From positions 248,001-312,000 of the forward strand of contig LATX02000224.1 of assembly GCA_001466705.2 (NCBI GenBank): 64,000 nucleotides of DNA, given 5' to 3'. Shown piece by piece: positions 45,447 through 56,218 of this stretch; the first letter of the stretch is position 1, and every line of letters starts with the position of its first letter. Both the position numbers and the translations under genes were made by a program. Source of the stretch: Moniliophthora roreri. Its lineage: Eukaryota > Basidiomycota > Agaricomycetes > Agaricales > Marasmiaceae. Below the pieces are notes generated by a model, which did not search any database, was not told where the DNA came from, and was given only the letters and a program-made list of their open reading frames with translations.

Positions 45447-48446
45447 TGAAGAGGCATTGTCGCACCCTAGCCGTATTTTATACGGATCTTCATCGTCGTG
45501 AGAGTCGAGTACTGAAAGACAGGGGTTCTGCTGACATTCAAGGTAGCCGTATCGTCAGCATAATGACACATTTTCCCGAAATGCGGCGTCGTGAGACACA
45601 GAAGCCACAAAATCGGAGACAGTTGGGCAACTGACACAAACAGTGTTGAATCACAAGAACTTCAGAGCCTTCTGGTTCAAAAGTTCGGAAAATGAATCCG
45701 GCAAACTAAATGTATTGTCATTGAGCCTTTTGTTTAGAGCAAGCGAGAGCTCACATTTAATTCATAGGTAGCCCGTTTCACTGAGCCGGAGAAGCTGTTC
45801 TACATATCATATGAGACAGCGTGAATGTTCGTGGTTGATGGCCATTTATTCGTGAAGGTCCGGTAAGGTGGTCAACAGCACCCTCGGCAGTGCTCCCGTC
45901 TTCAAGGACTCCCCGGAGCGCATGCAAAGTCATCTGCTACTTTTCTGAGGGTGCGACCCAAAACGCCGGTAGCCTGTCCGTGAATGAGGAGTGGGAACCT
46001 GTTACGTCGACGGTAAGGAGGAATGTTCTAGTCCAAGACCGCGTTCAAAGGATCTTGCCAAGTAACATGTATCAGTGATAGCCGAATTCGAGTAGCAGGT
46101 CATAAAAAGCCTTCGGAATGCGCGGATACGCACTTATCGCGCATTGCTGCCCAGTTATGCAGCGATATTGCATCTCTGACGAAATGCTCACTTGAAACTT
46201 ATCACCTGCAATGCAACAATTGATTGCCTAGCGGTGGGCCAGAATAGTTCCCTAAGTTTCTGTAAGGAGATGATTAAGACAGGAGCATGAACATAACCTA
46301 CGAGAAATATAGTAAGACAACCACTGTTCGAACTCAAGGAGTGATGTTTCACGTCGGTATTAATGAAAGGGCTGGCCTTTTCGGAGATGCGTAGGACCGG
46401 TTAAGGAAAGGTTCCAAGATTTCTGCTCGGTTATTTATGTCTTTGAGCCATGAGAAGTAAGCGACTAAAATACCGAGTGATTATAAAGGCGTACCTGAAA
46501 GCCAATCGCCAATTAAAGCATGTCGTTTACAACAGAGTTCAATCACCGAATATGGAAGACTTCAGCTCATGAAATACAGCCTCCAACTGGGCATCCCCAG
46601 TATCCTATAAGTCGTCATCATGACCAACACATGTCACCATCTCTACGAGCGTGGAAGCTCTGATGCCGCGGAAAACGGCTTTCAAGAAGAATCGGGAGTA
46701 CTAGCTTTCATCACGGTATTATTCGAATTAAGGGTTCTCTGGATCGTCTATGTAGTGAGTCAGGTCAGGACGTCAACTATAAGGTCAAGAGATACTATTA
46801 CCTTTTCAAGGGCGCTCATCAGCCAGTTCTCACAAGGTCCCTGCGCTAGATGTTCTATTGTAGGTATCCTTTAGATGTGTCGAAACCAGATGAGCGTCGG
46901 GGCGCCTTGAAGACGCTGAGACATCCATCTCGATCCCTGAGCTCGGTTTACGGCCATAGAGCTCCACAAACGTGGATGTAGATATTTCAGTTATGCGTTG
47001 AGCCAGGCTGATAGGACTGAGTATGGCAAGGTCATGGAATCGAGGACACGATTGGACCCCAGGTCCCAGCGAGCGAGCTCCCCTTTCTGCCCAGGCTTTG
47101 AGAGAGCTAAAGCATGCATTTGCTTCGGTGGTCAGAAATTAGGGTGTGTATGACAAGGGTGCGATTGGGAGAAGTGGCCGTCATGCACAGTCGGATCTTC
47201 GCATAGAAATTCAGCTTGTGGAAGATGCGGGAATGCCAGAACTGGGGAAATCCTTGATGAAGGGATGTCTACCGAGAACACATATCAGGCAAGAGGCGTA
47301 AGATGCAGCAGGGAGACATATGAGGCCTGTCTGGCGAACAGGGCCAATCTTAACGAATGAGTACTGAGGAATCCTCCTTGGGGCTCTTCTCAACGCTTTT
47401 GGTGCAAGTAATGCCTGTGAAAGAACGTTCAGAGACTGTCATGCCGGGCGAAAAGATGGGGTGTACCTTAGAATCCCGACTGTCGGCTTTCTCATATCTG
47501 GTCATCGAAAACCTCACTCCAACTAAAGCCGTATCTCAATGAGGCTGAGGCTTGTGAATGACATGCAGAACATCCTATTAGCAGTAAGCCTGGACCTTTC
47601 TTCTGGCTTCAGAAAATGGAAGACGCCAGAGGGAGAGAACGTTCCACAAGAACTAGTGGCGCAGGGTAAGTGTCAGAGATAGAAAATCGACCAGATTACT
47701 CAGCTCGCGTCGTTCACTGACCCTTTACACCTCAATGCAGCAATGTAGCTCTCTAGCGTCCTTAAGACCATCAATATCTCGCGGAAAGTGGAATAATGTA
47801 GGTGTAAATGATCTGATGGTGGGTATTCAGGCTTTCGATCTCGCCTGCGCCGCTGAGAGTTAATGTGGAAATGAAAAGACAGCAATCAAACGTACTAAAA
47901 AGGCTCTCACTCATGTGCAGTGACATTTTAATTTTCATGACAGTTCATACCGAGAACTTGAGCCTTGAATAGAGAAAGGTGTAGGGATGGAAGCTGAGAC
48001 CAGACTGGGACGCGTCGATGATTAGACGGTAACCCTAACCCCTGGCGTCAATATCTAGACCATTGCACGTGACGTCGTTGACAAGAAATCTGCTCTTGCC
48101 ACGAGAGCACAAGACTTGCGCTCTTGCTTCGCGACCACCGTCGTGTCCCTCTCGACACACTCTCTTTCGATGCACCATTTCTCTCGATGCGCTTCTGAAG
48201 AATTGTGCCAAGGGTAGGCCATTTGAGGTAGTTCAGACTTTCATGGTGTGTTTCCACTTGAATTGTTCCTCCAGAAATTCAATCTGATGAACAACTCAGA
48301 TGAGATTAGAACACATGAAGGCCTGTCCTCGTGCCCTTGTGCAGCAACTGCTCAAATGAGCCGACGACGCCGTACTCCAGGAGCACGCGCCATCTTACGT
48401 CATCAGACTCGACTCCTTTCCCCAGAACTACCACATTCACGATAGG
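45447..48446. other. Gene-less spacer
   Basis: A TATAAAATA on the minus strand at 45474-45482 is about 28 bases upstream of the P450 start and is a good TATA-box candidate. Beyond that I see no supported gene in 3 kb, only short unrelated open frames. Confidence 0.5.
45474..45482 (-). promoter_or_regulatory. TATA box of the third P450
   Basis: The minus strand reads TATAAAATA inside a short dyad (CCGTA...TACGG), 28 bases upstream of the ATG at 45446. Confidence 0.55.
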
Positions 48447-49123
48447 ATGAAGTCTTCAAGCTCAATATTCAGCCTCCTTCTCGTCGTCCTTGTCAATGCA
48501 CAAGACCCAACCTCCACCGGAAACATGTCACCCTGCTTTTACCCCTGCGATCTGCAGGCCTCCCGAGCTGCGGCTTGCTCTAGCTCGTACGCTTCCTTGG
48601 TCGGCTCACCTTTCTTTTCGCTAACGAGACGAAATACATAGGCAAGATTTTACTTGTATCTGCCAATCACAAGTGTACCAAGAAACTTTACGGACTTGCT
48701 TGGAAGGTTGCCCGCAGGATAGGGAAGCGATGCTGGGGCGTCAGGCACAGGAATGTGGTGCTGGTACGTTACCCCTTCGGATCTTCAGAATCACATGTGA
48801 TGCTGATAGTGATTCTACTCCTAGCTGGCATTCCGATAACCAACACGGGTTCAGCAAGTGCAAGCGCAAGCGCGACGGGTTCTGGTTCTAGTCCTGGTCC
48901 CGCTTCCAGCACTCCTACATCCTTGAGCGCTTCGACCGGTCCGGGATTACTGTCAACATCGCCCACTCAAACGAGCGGAGGTAGTAGCGGAGGTAGTGGA
49001 TCAGGAACGAGTGAAGGTGCTGCTGCATCGACGACTTCGAATGGTGCTGCTGCCTGCTATAAAGGACAATGGTGGACAGCGATGGCCGCTGGAACTTTTG
49101 CGGTTTTCATGATAAACTCGTAA
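48447..49123 (+). CDS. Secreted CFEM-like protein with predicted GPI anchor
   Basis: Exons 48447-48586, 48642-48763 and 48825-49123 join in frame to give 186 aa. A signal peptide (MKSSSSIFSLLLVVLVNA) is followed by eight cysteines: CFYPC, AAC, then across the first intron QDFTCIC, then TC, GC and EC. The order and spacing (C-x3-C-x9-C-...D-F-T-C-x-C-x11-C-x3-C-x14-C) fit a CFEM domain. I chose the donor at 48587 because it restores the conserved Asp before CxC. A Ser/Thr/Gly-rich stalk follows, then a C-terminal hydrophobic tail (AAGTFAVFMINS) after a small-residue stretch, as in GPI-anchored proteins. CFEM proteins act at the fungal surface in heme or iron uptake, adhesion or signalling; which applies here is not known. 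Confidence 0.8.
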
Positions 49124-49224
49124 ACGAATGGGATGTTTCTTTTGGATGTATGTACCCCTATTCAACCTAATTCTGGCTGTCAAAATTGACAGCACCATGT
49201 GTATATGGTACTGTGATATACATC

Positions 49225-49935
49225 TACGAAACTGCTTCTACATATATCGCTTATACGCCGGACTCCCTAAAACCTCGAAGTTGGGAGTTGAGATGATGTT
49301 GACAATGCCCCCAACAGCTTCACTCACAGGTTCGCTTGGGACCGTTGGGCTGTAAGTACTAAGCTACAAGTAAATGTACTTGCACTCCCCCTACAGGATC
49401 TGGCACGAGACGACTGTAGACGACAGTCGGGTTCGTATTACTCGAGTGGGCGAACCGAAGCCGTTTGCTAAGATTGAGATGAACTCAGTTATGGAAAGTA
49501 TGCATATTTGCTTTGTGGATGAGAAGGATGTTAAACCCGAACAGAAAACGCTTTCGAGGTGAGTAATTTATTCTAGTCCTGATATGGCTTCGAAATACTA
49601 AGTCGGCATCCAGCTCATGGGTATTTACCGACTCGGATGGTGTATCGTTACAAGTGGCATAAATCCTCAGGGATAATAGTGAATTCAGCCATTCCTTCTC
49701 TTGCATTAGCATGACACATACAGAGGCCCCATACGGCTAGCTCGTGGAGTCCCTGCACGTAGCTACTTTCGGAGTCTAGTCGCAGGCTATTCGCCCGGAA
49801 GAGGCGCAAGATTGCACTAGCGATTGACCCTGCGTCTGATGAAATTGGCGAGGAGATCCTGATTGTTAAGGAAGAGGAAAGAAGGTCATGGTTTTACGTG
49901 TGGATGGAATTCTTTTTAAATGGAATATCAGGCTA
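49225..49935 (+). pseudogene. DUF6593-like relic
   Basis: Remnant of a small basidiomycete protein family of unknown function. An exon after about 49398 reads IWHETTVDDSRVRITRVG and MHICFVDEKDVKPEQKTL. The next exon reads SWVFTDSDGVS, where the family pattern FT.(S)DG..YKW is broken by a one-base shift: YKWHKSSG appears only in the neighbouring frame (about 49650-49670). Stops or a further shift precede the last recognisable block (KRRKIALAIDPASDEIGEEI then LIVKEEERR, 49795-49885). The combination of order and motifs suggests the family; the broken frames indicate a pseudogene. Confidence 0.45.
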
Positions 49936-50096
49936 GCTGAACTGTTAATTAATATAGTACCCTGGTTATTGCTATAATGTGCGCCAATCGCGTCGCACTT
50001 GACAGGGGAATCAGCTGACCGTCTTGGTATCTAATCTTATCGAACACAGCAGAAAATTTCCTCTTGATTATCAACCACTACAACCTTTCCGCGGAT

Positions 50097-50804
50097 ATGC
50101 CTCCCGCCGACCAACACCGGACGTATGCTATCAAGAAATCTTTCATTCCAGAAGAAACCTTCTCCGTATACCTCTCGGTACCTCGTATTCACGCTGAAAA
50201 TCTCTACCTACAAACATGGGGATCCTCGTTCATCTTAGCAAATCTTTTACATCAGTTTCCTCTTCCATCTACGACCCGGGTTTTGGAACTAGGCGCAGGA
50301 ACAGGCTTAGTTGGGATTAGCGCTGCAGCAATATGGCCTCGAACACATGTCATATTGACGGATTTACCGACAATCGTTCCCGGGTTAGTTGCGAATATCA
50401 GGTTGAATGAGGAGGTACATGGAAGAAGGGTGACGTGCGGAACATTGGATTGGAATAATCCTCACGAATTAGCGCTATCATCCTCTGAGATACTCAACTC
50501 GGAACATGAAGCGACGAAACCGACGTTAATCCTCGCTGCGGATACTATGTACACCGAAGATCACCCCAAATTGCTCTCCCAGACGATATTCGCGTGGCTG
50601 AAAAAGGATAGGGAGGCACGGGCGGTGGTGTGTTATCCGATGCGTGTGGCGTATTTGAACGCGATGAGAGAGTTTTGGGAGATTCTGGAGGCCGAGGGAA
50701 TGGAGGTGGTGAACGAAGGCAGAGAGGAAATTGAAGGCGATGAATGGGACGATGAGAGGTTGCATGAATGGAGTGTTTGGAGATGGAAGTTAGAGCAAGC
50801 TTGA
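50097..50804 (+). CDS. METTL21-like protein lysine methyltransferase
   Basis: Single-exon 235-aa class I SAM-dependent methyltransferase of the METTL21/EFM-type family. QTWGSSFILANLL is the family segment before the SAM motif. VLELGAGTGLVGI (about residue 63) is motif I. LTDLP (about residue 86) is motif II, with the acidic residue that binds SAM ribose. LILAADTMY is the post-II motif that replaces the usual DVLY/D-x-x-Y. The start at MPPADQHRTY is the first ATG; the frame is open further upstream without one. Members methylate lysines on translation factors or chaperones in the cytosol; the substrate here is not determinable. Confidence 0.85.
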   Translation: MPPADQHRTYAIKKSFIPEETFSVYLSVPRIHAENLYLQTWGSSFILANLLHQFPLPSTTRVLELGAGTGLVGISAAAIWPRTHVILTDLPTIVPGLVANIRLNEEVHGRRVTCGTLDWNNPHELALSSSEILNSEHEATKPTLILAADTMYTEDHPKLLSQTIFAWLKKDREARAVVCYPMRVAYLNAMREFWEILEAEGMEVVNEGREEIEGDEWDDERLHEWSVWRWKLEQA

Positions 50805-51400
50805 AAGTATGGCAATTTCTGTCTAGCATAGATATCTGCGCTCAGAGCTTTAATGAACATCAGATAACGGCCGTGATTTTCGTGGATATGAATATCATGC
50901 AATCCTGAAAGCAGATGCTCTGCCGAACTTATTTGTTCCGGTGTCGAGAGCATAAGCGGTTCCCGTTATCGCTCTTCGAGCTGTTCGTCAGAAAGATCAC
51001 ATCAGAATCAAGAGTAGGATCATCCACCGCAATCTGTGATAATAAGCTATATGCTAGGAGGATGGCCGTGACCAAGTATAGCCCTCAAGGTCAATCCCAT
51101 AGTGTATCATCATCCTTTAGGCCTGGGTAGTAATGCTTCCTTAACGCTTCGTCTCATATTGTTTGGCTTATCGTCTCATATTTTTAGCTGTCTTGTTAAC
51201 AGTAACTTGCTACTTCGCGCTGCGGAGAGAGTAAACACCGCCACGACTTGCGGATTCTGACGTTAAGCGGGACGCCGTCTAGATATTTGTTGCCATACTC
51301 TATAGTGGCAGTTTATCAAGGTGGCATCTATCGTAAAGGGCACTATTTAAGTGGTTTTGTCGAAACTATTTTATCACTCCAAACCACGAGATGATGCCGG
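50805..51400. other. Spacer upstream of 7-TM copy A
   Basis: Nothing recognised; probably promoter and leader sequence of the 7-TM-like gene A. Confidence 0.4.
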
Positions 51401-52789
51401 ACCTCTTCGGTGGATGGGGACCCCGAGAATCAAAATTGAACACTGCTGTGAGTTTCTCACACCTGTCAACGTCTTTGACGCTGAAGGCTTACGTCTCTAC
51501 GTCATCAGATACAGTTTCTCTTATACGGTGAGCATTCCAAGCAATTGATGCCGCTTATGCGGCTCACGGGTATGATAGGTATCTACGCGGTATTATTCGG
51601 CATATGCGTCTATATCCTCCTTGCCAGAAAACAACGTAATCCCTTCCTTTTGGCAGCAATGATCTTGCTGTTCCTTCTGGCTTCAACGGATGTTGCACTG
51701 ACCACGGTATATGACCTCTTACTTTTGGACTCTGTAACAAGCACGCATACATCAGAGTAGGCCGAGATTTACGTTCATGCCGTCGAGAAATGCTAAATCT
51801 AAGGCAGGATGAACTTATATTTCGCGCATTACCTGATCATCCTAGTAAACAAGTCAGTGCATCTGAGTTTCCGTCATTTTGACTGAATAATGACCGAAGA
51901 CTTATTCAGCGCACTCGCGGACGCCATCTTGGGATGTTTCAAAGGTTTCTCGTTCCACTCCCCCTCTGATTTTATAATCCCAATAGTTAATGCGATGCTA
52001 CATTTTGTGGAAGAAACGATGGAAGGTCATTGGAGCTCCTGCGATCGTGTGTTTCGTCTCTCACTGTGAGCCTCCCACCAATCTTGATGATTGTTCGTGT
52101 CTTAATCTCTTTAATCATCAGTCGCTACCGTCGGGTTTATAGTCCATAATGGTACCGGCGCCATTTCAGTGCTTGGCTCAGTTATGGTCGCTGGCGCTAC
52201 TATCGTCAACAACCTGGTATTATCTAGCCTGATAGGTACTTGAATTGAAGAATTCTTTGATGGGCACTCACATATCCAATTTTCCAGCATTCCGAATATA
52301 CCGCATGAGTCGTAGCACAATGACATATCTGGGCCCTAGGCCCAAAAACCTTTACAAAATGCTGATTGCCATAAGGTGAAAATCGCAATTGCTCAAGTAC
52401 CGAGCCACTCATTTGCCGAAAACAGTTTAGAATCCGGAATCTTTTATGCAGCTTGGCTTTTCGTGGGTTTTACTCTATCATTTATCCAAGTCCCTGGCTT
52501 TTTCGACGGATGCCTTCGTACTTGGCCAATCATTGCGGTAAGCTTCAACAGAAAGGAAAAAACTAACTTTTGACTAATGCATTCTTTCTTTTCCACAAAG
52601 TCAATGATGCCAACCATTATTGTCGTCCGTGTGGCTCTTGGAATCAGCTTCGGCGATACTGAAAGTCCAATCATGTCGCTCCGTGAATCCAGGGATAGTG
52701 ACATGAATTTTGAACGCGGTTCAGTCATGAGAATTTCTCGGCGACATAGCTTCGACTCGGTCGCGTCTCTCAAAGGGGCCCACGTTTGA
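51400..52789 (+). CDS. 7-TM-like Agaricomycete membrane protein (copy A), integrity doubtful
   Basis: Multi-span membrane protein of a family common in Agaricomycetes with no assigned function. Spliced reading gives QFLLYGIYAVLFGICVYILL (TM1), then FLLAAMILLFLLASTDVALT (TM2), LFSALADAIL, RCYILWKKRWKVIGAPAIV (TM3 end and TM4), TVGFIVHNGTGAISVLGS, a TM5 region, FRIYRMSR and IFYAAWLFVGFTLSFI. MMPTIIVVRVALGISFG and a Ser-rich tail end at 52789. At least six introns are inferred. After ADAIL the intron starts GG rather than GT (51932-51933), where copy B has a normal GT. The 5' exons cannot be joined in frame from any visible ATG, and a TAG follows TM2. It may be decaying or mis-read. Confidence 0.55.
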
Positions 52790-53500
52790 AACCTTGAAGG
52801 CGTGGACCCAAGCTGTTGCAATCTATTCCGAGGTAGCCTTGTAACGGACCTAATCATTGAGAATACGAGTATCCGTAACTTTGTTCATTACCGACGTCTG
52901 CTCTTGCCTCCCGAGTTTGCTCTCCGTAGCAACAAGGGTTTTGGATGCGCTTGAAGACAGACTACATCAAGGCCGATCGCTGAAACGACGGAAGGTTGCG
53001 GTAGCCAATAACTTCCCAAGCTGGAGGTTCCGGGAGTTGTGGGATATAAAAATTAGGTGATGCGACGATTCCGTACAAATGATGTCTCTTTGCTTACTGA
53101 CGTTTGGTCCTCTTATACAGCTTTCATCTGCCCTGCGGCACGTAAGTTTCATTATCTTCCGTGATCGTGTCAAACTATGTATACTGTCCAATCACAGCAC
53201 ACGCTCCATCTGATACCTTCACTTGCCTTTTGTGATCAAATTACACCTCGCCTTTCAGCTGCAGAATCAAGCATCCCTTCAACCTGCTGCTTTTTTACAC
53301 AAACAGTTGGCCTGTTTGCGTAAACAGCTACCTTCTGATACTATGCCACTTTGTTCCAATCTAGATGATATTCAAGTGTTGCACGATCCTGTCAAGCGCG
53401 ACGCCCTATTTAAGATGTTCGCAAGGAAGATATTACTTCCTTCCGGTCTTCTTTGAATGATGTGGAGCTTCAGGGACACACCTTCTTGCTATCACTGAAA
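52790..53500. other. Spacer between 7-TM copies
   Basis: Nothing recognised beyond an open frame at 53223-53456 with no domain. Confidence 0.4.
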
Positions 53501-54812
53501 ATGGAAACTGATGTGAGTTCTCCCCCACCGACTTCACCGAGGTGAAATCTGAGATGCTCCGTTACCAGATTCAGTGTCTATTTTATGGTGGAATCCACCA
53601 GTTTTTCAGTGCATAAGAGTGACTCATGTCCAAGATAGGTACGGAGATGTTCGGAATATGCATCTATATCCTCGAGAAAAAACGGGAACGCTATCGCCAT
53701 CTCTTACCAGCAATAATTCCTCTATTTGCGTTGGCGTCCGCGGACGTTACAATCACAGTGACCTACGATACCCTATCGCGGCCTTCGGGTGGCAGCACCA
53801 ATACACAGTAGGCCGATATCAATAGTATTGAAGCATTAAGCGGTCAACTTCAGTCAGGGCAAGAGCTGGACTTCGCGCATTTAGCAATTGTACTAGCCCA
53901 TCAAGTACGTCCATCCTTTCCTGATATATCTTTGCATCTCTCGATAAAGAAATGTACAGTGCAATCGCTGATGCAATTCTGGTACGTTGAAAAACCCTTT
54001 ATCTCGTGGGCCTTCTTAAGTGATTCACAGTACAGTTACGACGATGCTACATCGTGTGGGCGGGACGATAAAAGTTCGCTATTCCCATCTTTGTATACAT
54101 TGGCTCATACCGTAGGATTATTTCTCTCTTTTCATGATTGTATCATCTGGCCTGACTTTCACGATCAGTTACCGCCGTCGTATTCGCCTTCTTGAACCAC
54201 CTTATGAGGTGATGCCACTACGTGGCTGGGGCTACTGCAGCCAATAACCTGCTATTGTCTTGCCCAACCGGTATATAGGAGAACGTCCACATCAGTGCAC
54301 TACTCACATCTCTAGGGTATCCAGCATTCCGAATATACAGCGCGAGCCGCAACGCAACGATGTATCTCGGTTCTCATTCGAGGAACATGTACAAGTTTCT
54401 GATCGCAATCAGGTGAATCTGCACTTGATAGGTACTTTGTATGCCACCTAATGATTTCTAAACAACAGTTTTAGAGTCAGGGATCTTATATGCGGCATGG
54501 CTTGCTATCATCTTTGCGATGACTTGGAGGCCGGATAGCATTGTCCGCTCCACCATTCTGGAAGTCTGCATTCGGTCGTAGTCGATTATTGCGGTACGAC
54601 TCACCTACCAAACAACGTTATCTTACTTATAATTACTCCCACGAAGGCAATGATGCCCACCATCATTATTGTCCCCGTGTGAGCCTGGGAGTCAGCTTAA
54701 ACGACGTAGTGAACTCAATAGCATCGTCATCCGATTATCTCGAAGGCATAGTCTTGACTCAGTTGCGCCTGTTCGTAGCTAACACTACTCTTGTATTCGA
54801 AACTCCTTAAAG
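53500..54812 (+). pseudogene. 7-TM-like membrane protein relic (copy B)
   Basis: Tandem paralogue of copy A, same strand, about 2 kb downstream. Likely start METD at about 53499, then across introns LRYQIQCLFYG (copy A: LRHQIQFLLYG), GICIYILEKKRE, IIPLFALASADVTITVTY, SAIADAIL with a normal GT donor, and RRCYIVWAGR. A TAA at 54069-54071 replaces a Trp codon of copy A. A TGA at 54210-54212 and an extra C near 54672-54676 break the 3' part. The family readings nonetheless continue: FRIYSASR, MMPTIIIV, then RVSLGVSLND in another frame. The last frame ends at 54810. The lesions are multiple, so I call it a pseudogene. Confidence 0.65.
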
Positions 54813-55063
54813 TAAATTCTTGATGAGTTCACGAGTTACGAGAAGCAAGACAACTCGCTAGGTTGAATTTTTACCAGGAGGAGCAGGAAAATCGAGATTT
54901 CGCAGGTAAACATAAATTTGATATATAGAATGGACGGTATATAAATACGACAGCAGGAGAAAGCAAGCAACACAAATCGAGAATACAAACATCAACAGCT
55001 AAGCATCGTGATCAAAAACGCCTGGGAAACGGCTGTGTACCTCGGCCCCGAGAGCCCTTCGTA

Positions 55064-56218
55064 CTACAACGTCGTCCAAGCCCGCTCCACTCTGTCCCGC
55101 ATCGAGAGTCTGTCTCCATAATTAAGATGCAAGATCTTCCCAGCAGGATGGGCGATGTCTAGCCTCCGCATCATCGTTGGCAGTGTCGTAAAGTAAGAAG
55201 AATCGCCAATCAGCGACTGCTGAATCATACGGTCCGACACGAGGAGCCTCGAGTAATCTAATCTCAACGTATGGAGATTCGGGATAGTGTTTGTTCTTGG
55301 GACGACAAGATTCAGGTCCGGAACGTGATGTAGATCACCCCATCCTACTTCAAGAAGTTCCAGCTGAGGTGCAACCACATGGACCAGGATGTGAAAATGC
55401 AGTTCCGGAGCTTGTGATTCAGGTTTGATCCCAGGTTCCATTCCGTACGTGACTGTAAGATACCTCAACGAAGGCATATGAACATCCTGCATGCCCTCAT
55501 TGCCATCGCGAATCGAGGGATGCAGCATATTCAGGACTAAGGTCTGCAGCATGGGCGAGCCGACAGCTAGATCACGGAAAGCAAGCTCCGAGGGAACGAT
55601 GTTCTCGACCCAAAGTGAGGAGAGATTTTGTAACGGAGACGGAATCCTTACGCCTCGCAGCGCAAGGAGGCTGAGACGAGGTGTAGATGCGAATGAGAGC
55701 ACGAAGTTGTCCCCTGGGAGCATCATTACTCTCTGATCAGGATCGCTGGCTCGATACGCGAAATGGAGCTCCAATTCTTGAAGTACATCTGCATGTACCC
55801 CATGAAGAGGTGCCAGTGCATCGTGAGGTACATATTTGAAATTGGACCTCGCATAGAGATGGAATCTCCGTAAGCGATAAGCCTGTGAGACGAGGACGTG
55901 GAACACCGCGTGTAATTCTGGAAGGAAAGCATCTGCGTCGACGTCAAGATAGACGTCAATGAGGGATGGAAAAGAGAGATGAAGCCAGTAGGTTGTCCAG
56001 TGTACTGCTGACCGTTCCTGATAATGAAGCTGGCGAAAAGGGACCCTTATATTTCTCCATAGATGAGGGGTGGTCATTGCAACATTGCGCCAGTGGCGAC
56101 AGACGCCCGCACAGGAAATTATCCCGGGTAGAGCAAAGGGTGTGTCGAGTCTTGAGCGCTCGTAAAAAATCCGAACCAGTACGGCTCGTGGGAGAGCGTT
56201 CGAGTCATCTACGTCCAT
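55064..56218 (-). CDS. F-box protein with leucine-rich-repeat-like region
   Basis: Single-exon 384-aa protein. The N-terminus LPRAVLVRIFYERSRLDTP then ISCAGVCRHWRNVAMTTPHL and W fits the F-box, which binds Skp1 in SCF ubiquitin ligases. The remainder is Leu-rich with repeated short beta-helix-like segments (LSLLALRGVRIPSPL, LRYLTVTYG, LELLEVGWGDL, LHTLRLDYSRL). This is the usual architecture of the large Agaricomycete F-box family, in which the C-terminal part varies and presumably selects substrates. The ATG at 56218 is the first in frame and sits 6 residues before the F-box. No lesion is visible. The target protein is unknown. Confidence 0.85.
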   Translation of the reverse strand: MDVDDSNALPRAVLVRIFYERSRLDTPFALPGIISCAGVCRHWRNVAMTTPHLWRNIRVPFRQLHYQERSAVHWTTYWLHLSFPSLIDVYLDVDADAFLPELHAVFHVLVSQAYRLRRFHLYARSNFKYVPHDALAPLHGVHADVLQELELHFAYRASDPDQRVMMLPGDNFVLSFASTPRLSLLALRGVRIPSPLQNLSSLWVENIVPSELAFRDLAVGSPMLQTLVLNMLHPSIRDGNEGMQDVHMPSLRYLTVTYGMEPGIKPESQAPELHFHILVHVVAPQLELLEVGWGDLHHVPDLNLVVPRTNTIPNLHTLRLDYSRLLVSDRMIQQSLIGDSSYFTTLPTMMRRLDIAHPAGKILHLNYGDRLSMRDRVERAWTTL

